A stretch of DNA of 64,000 nt from JACQAP01 sp035275265 (GTDB lineage Bacteria > Pseudomonadota > Gammaproteobacteria > Burkholderiales > JACQAP01): positions 62,001 to 126,000 of the forward strand of contig DATENC010000012.1 in assembly GCA_035275265.1 (NCBI GenBank). The letters are read 5' to 3'. Each line of letters opens with the position of its first letter. The first letter of the stretch is position 1. The notes beneath the pieces were generated by a model. It was not told where the DNA came from. It worked only from the letters and a program-made list of their open reading frames with translations, and did no database searches. The translations under genes and the position numbers were made by a program. Positions 31,991 to 40,127 of the stretch are shown here, piece by piece.

Positions 31991-32640
31991 CGCTTCCCCG
32001 TCAACTGCAATACCGCATTCGGAAGCTCGTTAGCGGCACTCTCGTCGACGCGGTAGCCGCGCGCCAGTAGCAGCGCTTCCAGACCTTCCAACCCGGCGTG
32101 CAACGCGCCCGCAACATAGCCGCGACGGAGCAATAGCGTCATCCGGTCGGTCAGTCGCTGCCAGTCGTCTTGGTCGACCCGTGCCTCGAACCCGTCGTCG
32201 GCGAGAATAACGACCTTGCGCTCGAACAGACTCACCAGCATCAGTATGCCGATACGGCCTCGGGTGCGGTCGAGCCCGCGGTCGAAAAAGAGCGCCTTGG
32301 CATACTGGGTAACCTCGAGGTCGCGGCGGCGTCTGTCCGTAAACAGTCGCGCAAATGGTTCGAGCAGCACGGCGAACAGCGCCAGAAACGCCCCGCTGCC
32401 GAGGATAACAACGGCTTGCCGAAGGGCGGTTTCGCCAGCCTCCCATTCGTAAGCTATGAGCGAGCGGGCCGAGCAGTAGAGGGCCGCAAGGGCCGCGCCG
32501 AGCGCGAACGCCTTCCACGGCGCCTCCGCGTAGGAGTCGGATTTCCCTATCACTGCGGCCACCGCCTGCGTACCTGTTCGGGTTTCGAGCCCGGTGACGC
32601 GGGCGGACAGGAGGTTCTGTTCCTCTTCGGTAAGGCGCAT
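31987..32640 (-). CDS. TPM-domain membrane protein, short form
   Basis: About 217 residues from ATG 32640 (or 235 from ATG 32694; neither has a good ribosome-binding site). A cytoplasmic start (MRLTEEEQNLLSARVTGLE) leads to two membrane helices at about 45-65 and 75-95 and a C-terminal TPM-like domain with GRIGILMLVSLFERKVVILAD. It belongs to the YgcG-partner group that usually follows lemA and ygcG. Translation of the following gene is coupled to it by a four-base ATGA overlap. Confidence 0.82.
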   Translation of the reverse strand: MRLTEEEQNLLSARVTGLETRTGTQAVAAVIGKSDSYAEAPWKAFALGAALAALYCSARSLIAYEWEAGETALRQAVVILGSGAFLALFAVLLEPFARLFTDRRRRDLEVTQYAKALFFDRGLDRTRGRIGILMLVSLFERKVVILADDGFEARVDQDDWQRLTDRMTLLLRRGYVAGALHAGLEGLEALLLARGYRVDESAANELPNAVLQLTGKR

Positions 32641-32916
32641 CGGATATGTCTGCGGGATGGGTGCTGACTCGTATTGTGAACGCCCTAGGGGCATTTCTGG
32701 AAGTAGTTTGCGGCCGACGCGAGGTTGCGAAAGACAGCGTTTGGGACGTGAGGGCCTGCGAAAGAATCGGTTTCGTCGATGCTTCCCCTATGAAAAACGT
32801 GCATTCAGCGATTGACAACGCAGCAACCACTCGGCATTCTCTGCTCGCCGTGCCTTTGCTTCTGGCAAGGCAATTGAGATTGAGACACGACCAAACCCTA
32901 GACTGGAGGCATCACA

Positions 32917-33300
32917 ATGGCTGCAAAGAAGAAGACCACCAAGAAGTCCGCGAAGAAGTCCAAGAAATCCGCACCGAAAAAAGCCAAGAAGGCTGCGAAG
33001 AAAACGGCCCCGAAGAAGAAGGCTGCGAAGAAGAAGAGCGGCGTCAAACGCAAACCCAACGCGGCTTTCATGAAGCCGATGACGCCCACTGCTACGCTTG
33101 CTGCAGTGATCGGCGGTTCCCCTCTGCCGCGCACCGAGGTTACCAAGAAACTGTGGGCCTACATCAAGAGGAACGGCCTGCAGGACAGCAAGAACCGGCG
33201 CAACATCAACGCTGACGACAAGCTGCAAGATGTTTTTGGCGGCAAGAAGCAGGTCTCGATGTTCGAGATGACCAAACTGGTCTCCCGGCACCTCAAGTAA
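32917..33300 (+). CDS. SWIB domain protein with histone H1-like lysine-rich N-terminus
   Basis: 127 residues. Residues 1-46 are almost entirely Lys, Ala, Pro and Ser in repeated KKAKKAAKK-type units like the tail of eukaryotic histone H1. Residues 50-127 form a SWIB/MDM2 domain (LAAVIGGSPLPRTEVTKKLW, YIKRNGLQDSKNRRNINAD, VSMFEMTKLVSRHL). SWIB proteins are common in chlamydiae and betaproteobacteria and are thought to act in chromatin structure or DNA topology. GGAGG precedes the ATG. The gene is monocistronic, with a long GC hairpin after it. Confidence 0.95.
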   Translation: MAAKKKTTKKSAKKSKKSAPKKAKKAAKKTAPKKKAAKKKSGVKRKPNAAFMKPMTPTATLAAVIGGSPLPRTEVTKKLWAYIKRNGLQDSKNRRNINADDKLQDVFGGKKQVSMFEMTKLVSRHLK

Positions 33301-33322
33301 GCTTCTCCTGCTAGGCTCGGCG

Positions 33323-33350
33323 GCCCGGGCCGGCTGAAGCCGGCCCGGGC
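33323..33350 (+). terminator. Perfect 12-bp GC hairpin without T-run
   Basis: GCCCGGGCCGGC pairs perfectly with GCCGGCCCGGGC around the loop TGAA, 22 bases after the SWIB stop. AGTCGGG follows instead of a T-run, so it is an atypical terminator or an mRNA end-stabilising structure. Confidence 0.5.
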
Positions 33351-33504
33351 AGTCGGGCAACCTGCCGTCAGCGTGCCGCTATCACCATCCTTGCCTCGAT
33401 GCCGTGAGGTGAGGGGTTCTATGCGCTTGCGCACGATTCGCTGAATATTGTTGGCCGCAGGTGCGTTTTGTGCTCATGTGCACCGAGCGCGGAGCGACGA
33501 AAGC

Positions 33505-34779
33505 ATGTCGCATAGTGCACAGCGCGAAACGACCGGAGGCGCGATGTTCGCGTGGATCAGGGAACTCACCGGGCAAGAGCGGAAAACGCTGATCGCCACC
33601 TACGGCGGCTGGTCGGTGGACGCATTCGATTTCATGATCTACACCTTTGTCATCCCCACGCTTATGGCGGCTTGGGGAATGACCAAGGGCGAGGCGGGAA
33701 TAATCGCCACCTCGGCGTTGCTGATGTCCGCGCTCGGCGGCTGGATGGCCGGCGCATTGTCCGATCGATTCGGACGGGTGCGCATGCTGCAGATCACCAT
33801 CGCCTGGTTTGCCTTCTTTACTTTCCTGTGCGGCTTTACCGGTTCGTTTACCGAGTTGCTGATCGTTCGCAGCCTGCAGGGCCTGGGCTTCGGCGGCGAG
33901 TGGGCGGTGGGCTCGGTCATGATCGGCGAGATCATCCGCGCCGAGCATCGCGGCAAGGCCGTGGGCACCGTGCAGAGCGGCTGGGCAATCGGATGGGGCG
34001 CCGCGGCCGTGATGTTCACAGTGTTCTTTACGCTGCTGCCGGAGGACGTTGCCTGGCGTGCGCTTTTCTGGGTCGGGCTCGCGCCGGCACTGCTGATCTT
34101 TTACATCCGCCGGCACGTCAGGGATCCCGAAGTGTTCAGCGCCACGCGTGAGAAAGCCACGCTGCAGGGCGCGAGCTTTCTCGAAATCTTTTCCCCGCAG
34201 CTATTGCGTACCACGCTGCTCACCAGCCTGATGGCCGCCGGCATGCAGGGCGGCTACTACGCGGTGACCACCTGGCTTCCGACATACCTGAAAACCGTGC
34301 GCGGCTTGTCGGTTATCAATACCGGGGCCTATCTGGTCGTGATCATCGCCGGCGCACTGGCCGGTTACCTGGTCGCGGCGTGGCTGTCCGACCGCATCGG
34401 CAGGCGCAACACGTTTTTCCTGTTTGCGCTGTGCTCGGCGCTCATCGCAGTGATCTACACGCACATCCCGATCAGCGACGCGACAATGCTGGTGCTCGGG
34501 TTTCCACTCGGATTCTTCGTGTCCGGGAATTTCAGCGGTGTGGGTGCTTTTTTCACGGAACTGTTTCCGAGCCGGGTGCGCGGCTCCGGCCAGGGTTTTG
34601 CGTACAACTTCGGCCGAGGCATCGGCGCACTTTTTCCGGCGCTGGTTGGTTTCATGAGCGCGACCATGCCGCTGGGCGCTGCGATTGGCCTGTTTGCGGG
34701 CATTGCCTACGTGGTTGTGATCATCGCGGTCGCACTGCTGCCGGAAACACGCGGCAAGGAACTCGCCGTCTACGACTAA
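33505..34779 (+). CDS. MFS transporter, aromatic/organic acid:H+ symporter type
   Basis: About 424 residues from ATG 33505 (GGAG ten bases upstream), or 411 from ATG 33544, which has a closer GGAGG. Twelve predicted membrane helices. Helix 1 holds WSVDAFDFMIYTF, matching the conserved acidic residues of the organic-acid symporters (family with MhbT, PcaK and SiaP-like proteins), and the loop 2-3 motif GALSDRFGRVRML is the MFS signature, repeated as AWLSDRIGRRN between helices 8 and 9. It probably imports an organic acid with protons. It converges with the di-haem oxidoreductase gene. Confidence 0.9.
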   Translation: MSHSAQRETTGGAMFAWIRELTGQERKTLIATYGGWSVDAFDFMIYTFVIPTLMAAWGMTKGEAGIIATSALLMSALGGWMAGALSDRFGRVRMLQITIAWFAFFTFLCGFTGSFTELLIVRSLQGLGFGGEWAVGSVMIGEIIRAEHRGKAVGTVQSGWAIGWGAAAVMFTVFFTLLPEDVAWRALFWVGLAPALLIFYIRRHVRDPEVFSATREKATLQGASFLEIFSPQLLRTTLLTSLMAAGMQGGYYAVTTWLPTYLKTVRGLSVINTGAYLVVIIAGALAGYLVAAWLSDRIGRRNTFFLFALCSALIAVIYTHIPISDATMLVLGFPLGFFVSGNFSGVGAFFTELFPSRVRGSGQGFAYNFGRGIGALFPALVGFMSATMPLGAAIGLFAGIAYVVVIIAVALLPETRGKELAVYD

Positions 34780-34809
34780 CGTTTCCCGCGTCGTCTGCGG
34801 TGAGCGTTT
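34778..34809. terminator. Probable bidirectional terminator
   Basis: AACGTTTCCCGC and GCGGTGAGCGTT can pair over 12 positions with one mismatch and two wobbles, seven-base loop, then TTCTAT. It lies between convergent stops of the MFS gene and the di-haem gene; the stem contains the MFS stop codon TAA. Confidence 0.4.
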
Positions 34810-34820
34810 CTATCGAAGCG

Positions 34821-36308
34821 CTAGAGCGAGGCGAGGAACGCGAGCACCGCATCGCGATCCGTCTTTGACATTGTGCGGTAGGCTTCGCGCGAAACCGCAG
34901 CTTCGCCGCTGTGCCAGAGGATCGCCTCCGCGGCATTGCGCGCACGGCCGTCGTGCAGCAGTGCGCCATGACCGTTGACTTTCTCCGAAAGCCCCAGGCC
35001 CCATAGTGGCGGCGTACGCCATTCGCTTCCGCCCGCCTGGTGGTCGGGACGGTGGTCCGCGAGTTCCTCGCCCATGTCGTGCAGCAGCAAGTCGGTGTAG
35101 GGACGGATAGCCTGGTTTGCCAGCAACGGCGCGGCGGGAAATTCCCCAGTCTGCAATTGTGGAACATGGCAGACCGCACAGCGCGCCGCGTCGAACAATT
35201 GCGCGCCGCGCGCAACCTGCGTGCTGTACGCGTTGCGGCTTGCCGGCACCGCCAGCGTGCGCAGGTAAGATTCCACCGCTTTCAGCCGGTAAGTGGTGAT
35301 TTCAGGATTGCCGGCGAACATCATTTCCTTGCAGGTCTTCTGGATCGGCGGGCAGTTCTGCTCGGGAAATAGCTCGTTGCTCAGCCCAAGATCGCCTATG
35401 AACGCGGCAGCAATCTGCTGGCGCAGCGTCGGGTGGTTGGCCTTCAGCCCAAAACGCCCGACTGCATTTTTTCCTGCAACCAAGTCCCACACCACGTTAA
35501 CCTTGCCGCGGATGCCATCCTTCGGCGCACGCGCCGCCAATGCGAGAATGGTTGCATCCGGAATGGCTTCGAGCAGGCCCATGCCGATCAGCGGCGGCGC
35601 CATTCGTGGCGAGACCATGATGTCCTCGCCCAGCGGTCCAAAGCCCAAGTCGGCGATGCGGAACTGCGGGGTTCGCAGACGCACGACCTCGCCGTCTGCC
35701 AATGTAACGCTGCGCTCGTTCCAGGCTACCTGCACGGTACCTTCGGCGGGCAACAACCGCGGCACGCCGAAAGTTTGCAATTGGTCGCCACAATGCGGAT
35801 GTGGTCTGGGCCCGCCGTGCGCGTTCTCGCCCGGGAGACTCAGGCGGACAATCAGCGACAGCGCGGACGCCTCGATGCGGCGACACAGAAGCTGCGGCGA
35901 GCTGTCGCGCTCGGGCCCTTGCGGCGGAGCGCTGCACACATGCGCACGCTGCAACTGCGTGTCTTGCGACGGCGGGTCCGGAGAGCCGCGGCCGTTGCCG
36001 CGATGGCAGGCCACGCAAGAATCGGCGTTCGAGGTCGGCCCGCGGCCCCACATGCCGCCTTCGAACCAGTAAAACGCCCATTGTGTATTGAAAAACTTGT
36101 GGCCTTCGGAGAACAGCTTGAGCTCCTCCCCCTCGAGCGATGGAGCCGGCTGCAGGTACGCAGCCTCGCTTTCATCCGCGATGGTAAGAATACCGCCGGA
36201 CAACTGCGCAGGCTCGAGGCGCGGCGCTTCCGCGGCGATCAGCAGCGCAGCCGAGGGCGCGAGCCAAAGCGAGGACATCAGCAAGCGGAGAGAGGGGGCT
36301 AACCGCAT
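34821..36308 (-). CDS. Di-haem oxidoreductase (DHOR), putative peroxidase family
   Basis: 495 residues. Signal peptide LLMSSLWLAPSAALLIAA, then two c-type haem sites: CVACH near residue 98 and CAVCH near residue 379. Family landmarks include GGPRPHPHCGDQLQ, PQFRIADLGFGPLG and TPPLWGLGLSEKVNGHG (axial Met/His region). DHOR proteins are periplasmic and distantly related to MauG/cytochrome c peroxidases. After the first haem site an extra stretch of about 35 residues (NGRGSPDPPSQDTQL to RRIEASALS) is longer than in relatives I know. Usually imelysin genes adjoin DHOR; none is present here. Confidence 0.9.
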   Translation of the reverse strand: MRLAPSLRLLMSSLWLAPSAALLIAAEAPRLEPAQLSGGILTIADESEAAYLQPAPSLEGEELKLFSEGHKFFNTQWAFYWFEGGMWGRGPTSNADSCVACHRGNGRGSPDPPSQDTQLQRAHVCSAPPQGPERDSSPQLLCRRIEASALSLIVRLSLPGENAHGGPRPHPHCGDQLQTFGVPRLLPAEGTVQVAWNERSVTLADGEVVRLRTPQFRIADLGFGPLGEDIMVSPRMAPPLIGMGLLEAIPDATILALAARAPKDGIRGKVNVVWDLVAGKNAVGRFGLKANHPTLRQQIAAAFIGDLGLSNELFPEQNCPPIQKTCKEMMFAGNPEITTYRLKAVESYLRTLAVPASRNAYSTQVARGAQLFDAARCAVCHVPQLQTGEFPAAPLLANQAIRPYTDLLLHDMGEELADHRPDHQAGGSEWRTPPLWGLGLSEKVNGHGALLHDGRARNAAEAILWHSGEAAVSREAYRTMSKTDRDAVLAFLASL

Positions 36309-36432
36309 CGGCGATTGCGCGTGAAAGGACGTAGTCCATTATGGCATCGGCCGCGGGACCGTTGGCAAACGCCGGTGCAGAGCTTCACTAGGTTACGATA
36401 CCCAGCTTGGACAATGCACCGAGGAACACCCC

Positions 36433-37149
36433 ATGAAACTTGCCCCTATTGCGCCCGGGACGCTCGACAAGCTGCGGCGCGTCTCCACCGCGACGCTGAC
36501 CACGCAATTGTTCAAGTTCGGATTCCGCAACACTTTCCTGCAAGGCGTCCGGCCGCTGAATCCACATTTGCGCATGGTCGGGGAAGCGGCCACCGTGCGT
36601 TTTGTTCCTGCACGCGAGGATCTTGCGAGCTTCGAGGCAATCGCCACAAACGAGTATCCGCAACGCAAGGCAATCGACGAGATCCAGCCGGGACAGGTGT
36701 TGGTGTTCGACTGCCGCGGCGTGGACTCAGTCGCCGCGGCCGGGGAAATCCTGATGTCGCGGTTAAAAGTGCGCGGCGCGGCGGGCGCAGTTACCGACGG
36801 CGCAATGCGCGACTACGCTTCGATCCAGATGCTTGATTTTCCTGTCTACGCGAAAGGCATGGCCGCGCCGGCCCACGTGCACCGCCATCTGGCAGTGGAT
36901 ATGAACGTCCCAGTCGGCTGCGCCGAAGTCCTGGTCATGCCCGGCGATGTCCTGGTGGGAGACGAGGAAGGTGTTGTGTGCATTCCGCGGCACGTGACGG
37001 ACCAAGTGGCGCAGAGTGGGCTGGAGCTGGAGCAACTCGAGGCCTTCGTTCTGGAGAAAATGAAAACCGGAGCGCCGTTGCGCGGCACCTATCCCCCAGA
37101 TGATGCAACCAGGACCGAGTACCAAGAGTGGACAAAAAAGCAACGATGA
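36433..37149 (+). CDS. RraA/HMG-aldolase family protein
   Basis: 238 residues of the RraA-like fold with GAAGAVTDGAMRDYA and VPVGCAEVLVMPGDVLVGDE. The family includes class II 4-hydroxy-4-methyl-2-oxoglutarate/oxaloacetate-decarboxylase aldolases and the RNase E inhibitor RraA; the Asp and Arg that bind the metal-pyruvate enolate (DGAMRD) are present, which favours the aldolase/decarboxylase role. It is longer than E. coli RraA (161). GAGGAA precedes the ATG. Its stop overlaps the start of the HAD gene, so the two are co-translated. Confidence 0.87.
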   Translation: MKLAPIAPGTLDKLRRVSTATLTTQLFKFGFRNTFLQGVRPLNPHLRMVGEAATVRFVPAREDLASFEAIATNEYPQRKAIDEIQPGQVLVFDCRGVDSVAAAGEILMSRLKVRGAAGAVTDGAMRDYASIQMLDFPVYAKGMAAPAHVHRHLAVDMNVPVGCAEVLVMPGDVLVGDEEGVVCIPRHVTDQVAQSGLELEQLEAFVLEKMKTGAPLRGTYPPDDATRTEYQEWTKKQR

Positions 37150-37760
37150 GAGTGGATGTGAATACCGTGCTTTTCGATCTGGGCGCGGTACTCATCGACT
37201 GGAACCCGCGTTATCTGTACCGGCCGCTGTTTGGCAGCGACGAAGCGGCGATGGAGCGCTTCCTCGCGGAGATCGTCCCGCCCGAGTGGAACCATCAGAT
37301 CGATGCCGGTAAACCGTTCTCCGAGGCGGTGGCCGAGCGCATTCGCGATCACCCCGAACACGCGGAATTGATTGCGTTGTGGAAGGACGAGTGGACAAAG
37401 ATGCTGCGCGAACCGATTGCCGAAAGCGTGGTCATACTGGGTGAGTTGAAGCGGCGCGGGCATCGGCTGTTTGCGCTGACCAACTGGTCCGCGGAAACGT
37501 TTCCGGTGGCGCGTTCGACGTTCGGGTTTCTCGATTGGTTCGAGGACGTCGTAGTATCGGGAGAAGTCAAACTGGCGAAGCCGGACCCGCGCATTTTTGC
37601 GCTGACTATCGAGCGCTGCCGACTCGAACCGGCCCGCACTGTTTTCATTGACGACAGCGCGCGTAACGTCGAGGCAGGGAGCAACGCAGGCCTGCACGCC
37701 CTGCTTTTCACCGGCCCGAAGCAATTGCGGTCGGACCTGGTGCGATTGGGACTAATCTGA
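37146..37760 (+). CDS. HAD family phosphatase, YihX-like
   Basis: 204 residues from ATG 37146 in an ATGA overlap with the preceding stop. HAD motif I is VLFDLGAVLIDWNPRY: the nucleophile Asp is kept but the usual second Asp (DxD) is Gly, as in the YihX/epoxide-hydrolase N-domain branch. Motif II Thr is in ALTNWSAE, motif III Lys in GEVKLAKPDPRIF and motif IV in FIDDSARN. YihX acts on alpha-glucose-1-phosphate; the substrate here is unknown. Pairing with an RraA-like aldolase suggests a joint role in small-acid metabolism, but this is inference. Confidence 0.88.
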   Translation: MRVDVNTVLFDLGAVLIDWNPRYLYRPLFGSDEAAMERFLAEIVPPEWNHQIDAGKPFSEAVAERIRDHPEHAELIALWKDEWTKMLREPIAESVVILGELKRRGHRLFALTNWSAETFPVARSTFGFLDWFEDVVVSGEVKLAKPDPRIFALTIERCRLEPARTVFIDDSARNVEAGSNAGLHALLFTGPKQLRSDLVRLGLI

Positions 37761-37910
37761 TTCACGGACGCGATGTCAACTTGTTTATCGGTCTCCAATC
37801 GAGCCGCTTACGCGCACGCGTATTGGTAAAATGCCGGTCGACCAATACATCCGGCGGACGCCGGCATTGCCGGCAACGCACCCGATCCGGCACCTGCAAA
37901 GGAGTCTCGA

Positions 37911-38573
37911 ATGCGCAAAATTCTTATCGCAGTTGCGGCCAGTGCGCTTGCATTGAGCGCGTGCAAGACCATCGATCCATTTACCGGGGAGGAAAAGTAC
38001 GGCTCGACCACCAAGGGCGCGGCAATCGGCGCCGGCGCCGGCGCAGTCATCGGTGCTATCAGCGGCAAGGACGCGCAGGATCGCCGCAAGCGTGCGTTGA
38101 TTGGCGCCGGCGTGGGTGCGCTAGCTGGCGGCGCGGTGGGCGCGTACATGGACAAGCAGGAAGCCGATCTGCGCAAGCAAATGGCGGGAACCGGCGTGTC
38201 GGTAACCCGCCAGGGGGATAACCTCATCCTCAACATGCCAAGCAACATCACGTTCCAAACCGCCAGTGCAGACATGAACGCCTCGTTCTACAAGGTGCTG
38301 GATGGTGTTGCGCTGGTCCTGAAAAAGTACGACAAGACCGTGATAGAAGTTGCCGGCCACACGGATAATGTCGGCGAGACCGATTACAACCAAGGGCTGT
38401 CCGAGCGGCGTGCGGCTGCGGTGGCGCAGTACTTGACCAGCAAGGGCCTCAAACAGGAGCGCACCATCTCGATCGGCGGCGGCGAAAACCATCCGGTGGC
38501 AAGCAACGATACCGAAGCCGGGCGCGCACAGAATCGTCGCGTGGAATTGACGCTACTACCGTTGAAGCAATAA
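37911..38573 (+). CDS. OmpA family lipoprotein with glycine zipper (YiaD-like)
   Basis: 220 residues. A lipoprotein signal ends ALALSACK with Cys18. A glycine-zipper segment (GAAIGAGAGAVIGAISG and GAGVGALAGGAVGAY, about residues 36-80) precedes an OmpA peptidoglycan-binding domain (about 105-217) containing VAGHTDNVGETDYNQGLSERR and the NRRVEL end. It anchors the outer membrane to the cell wall. AGGAG is six bases before the ATG. It matches the E. coli YiaD type in length and order. Confidence 0.95.
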   Translation: MRKILIAVAASALALSACKTIDPFTGEEKYGSTTKGAAIGAGAGAVIGAISGKDAQDRRKRALIGAGVGALAGGAVGAYMDKQEADLRKQMAGTGVSVTRQGDNLILNMPSNITFQTASADMNASFYKVLDGVALVLKKYDKTVIEVAGHTDNVGETDYNQGLSERRAAAVAQYLTSKGLKQERTISIGGGENHPVASNDTEAGRAQNRRVELTLLPLKQ

Positions 38574-38703
38574 CGGACGAAGAAATCAATGAGCGTCCGG
38601 GTTTGCTGCGTCTTTGCAGGACCCAAACCAGGGCCCTACACCAGCGAGCAGGCAGGGGGACGCGTTCTGACTTCTGCGGAGCCTTTGTCGAAGGATTTGT
38701 ATC

Positions 38704-39945
38704 TTGCATCTGATCCGACCATTCACCGCTCTGCGGCCGGCGCCGGGACGTGCCGCCGATGTCGCGGCACCGCCTTACGACGTGCTTTCGACCGAGGAGG
38801 CGCGCACGCACGCTTCCGGCAAACCGTGGAGTTTTCTTCACATCTCCAAGGCAGAGATCGACCTGCCGGTCGGCACCGATCCATACTCGCCCGTGGTGTA
38901 CGCAAGGGCCGCAGAAAACCTGCGGCGGATGCTGACGGAAAAGGTGTTGATACGCGATCATGACGCCTGCTATTACGCCTATCGGCTGGTGATGGGCGAA
39001 CTGGTTCAGACGGGCATCGTCGCCGTGGCGTCAATTCTCGACTACGACACCAACCGCATCCGCAAGCACGAGTTCACCCAGCCCGACAAGGAAGACGATC
39101 GTGTCCGCCAGATCGAAGCGTTGAACGCGCAGACCGGGCCTGTGCTGATGGCGTACCCGCACGCGCCTGAAGTCGACGCCTTGCTAGCGCAGGCGGCCGC
39201 AAGCGCGCCGGTGGCAGACGTGACCGTGCATGCCGGCGTGCGCCATTCGCTCTGGCGCATCGACGACCGCGCCACGCTCGACCGTCTTACCAGCGCGTTC
39301 GACGCCCTGCCAGCGCTCTACATCGCCGACGGACATCACCGCTCGGCCGCGGCTTCGCGGGTCGCTGCCGCGCGCCGCGCGGCCAACGCGTTACACGCCG
39401 GCACTGAAAGCTACAACCATTTCCTGGTCGTGGCTGTCCCGCATCACCAGATGCGCATCCTGCCGTATAACCGCATGGTCACCGATTTGAACGGGTTGAG
39501 CCGGCAGGAGTTCGTATCTAGATTGGGAAGAAGTTTCGCGATCCATGCTGCCAACGCCGCGTTGACCCCAGCCAAACCCGGCGAGTTCGGGCTTTACCTG
39601 TTCGGCCAGTGGTACCGGCTGAATATCCACCCCGCCTTGGTTTCCGCGCAGGATCCGGTGGAACGGCTCGATGTCAGCCTGCTTGCCGATCATGTATTGG
39701 GCCCTATCCTCGGTATCACCGATTCACGCCGTGACAAGCGGATCGGTTTCGTTGGCGGCATTCGAGGTCTCGCCGAACTGGAGAAACGCGTGGATAGCGG
39801 CGAAATGGCCGCGGCGTTCTCGCTTTTTCCGACTCGCATGGAAGATCTGATGTCGGTAGCCGATGCGGGCGAGGTGATGCCGCCCAAGTCCACATGGTTC
39901 GAGCCGAAGCTGGCGGACGGGCTGGTGTCGCACGTGCTGGACTGA
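38704..39945 (+). CDS. DUF1015 domain-containing protein
   Basis: 413 residues from TTG 38704, with GAAGGA eight bases upstream. It begins MHLIRPFTALRPAPGRAADVAAPPYDV, the standard DUF1015 start, and keeps the motif ADGHHRSAAASRVAA near residue 203, whose His pair suggests a nuclease-like or ParB-related catalytic role in the HxxR superfamily. The domain spans most of the protein. The biological role is unknown; genes of this family often sit near serine biosynthesis genes, but no serA or serC is here. Confidence 0.88.
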   Translation: MHLIRPFTALRPAPGRAADVAAPPYDVLSTEEARTHASGKPWSFLHISKAEIDLPVGTDPYSPVVYARAAENLRRMLTEKVLIRDHDACYYAYRLVMGELVQTGIVAVASILDYDTNRIRKHEFTQPDKEDDRVRQIEALNAQTGPVLMAYPHAPEVDALLAQAAASAPVADVTVHAGVRHSLWRIDDRATLDRLTSAFDALPALYIADGHHRSAAASRVAAARRAANALHAGTESYNHFLVVAVPHHQMRILPYNRMVTDLNGLSRQEFVSRLGRSFAIHAANAALTPAKPGEFGLYLFGQWYRLNIHPALVSAQDPVERLDVSLLADHVLGPILGITDSRRDKRIGFVGGIRGLAELEKRVDSGEMAAAFSLFPTRMEDLMSVADAGEVMPPKSTWFEPKLADGLVSHVLD

Positions 39946-40127
39946 TGTCTTGAGACATTCTCAGTGATACGCGATTCATGGATTCGACGTGCTTCCCGGC
40001 CTAGTAACAAGGCGTTACAATGCGGGTCAATTGGGCAGCACAAGCCTCGCTTTCGGATTGGGTCTTTACCTTTCTTTGGCCGGGCAGATAACCAAAGCAA
40101 CCAAGCGCCCAACCCGGGGAGGAACTC

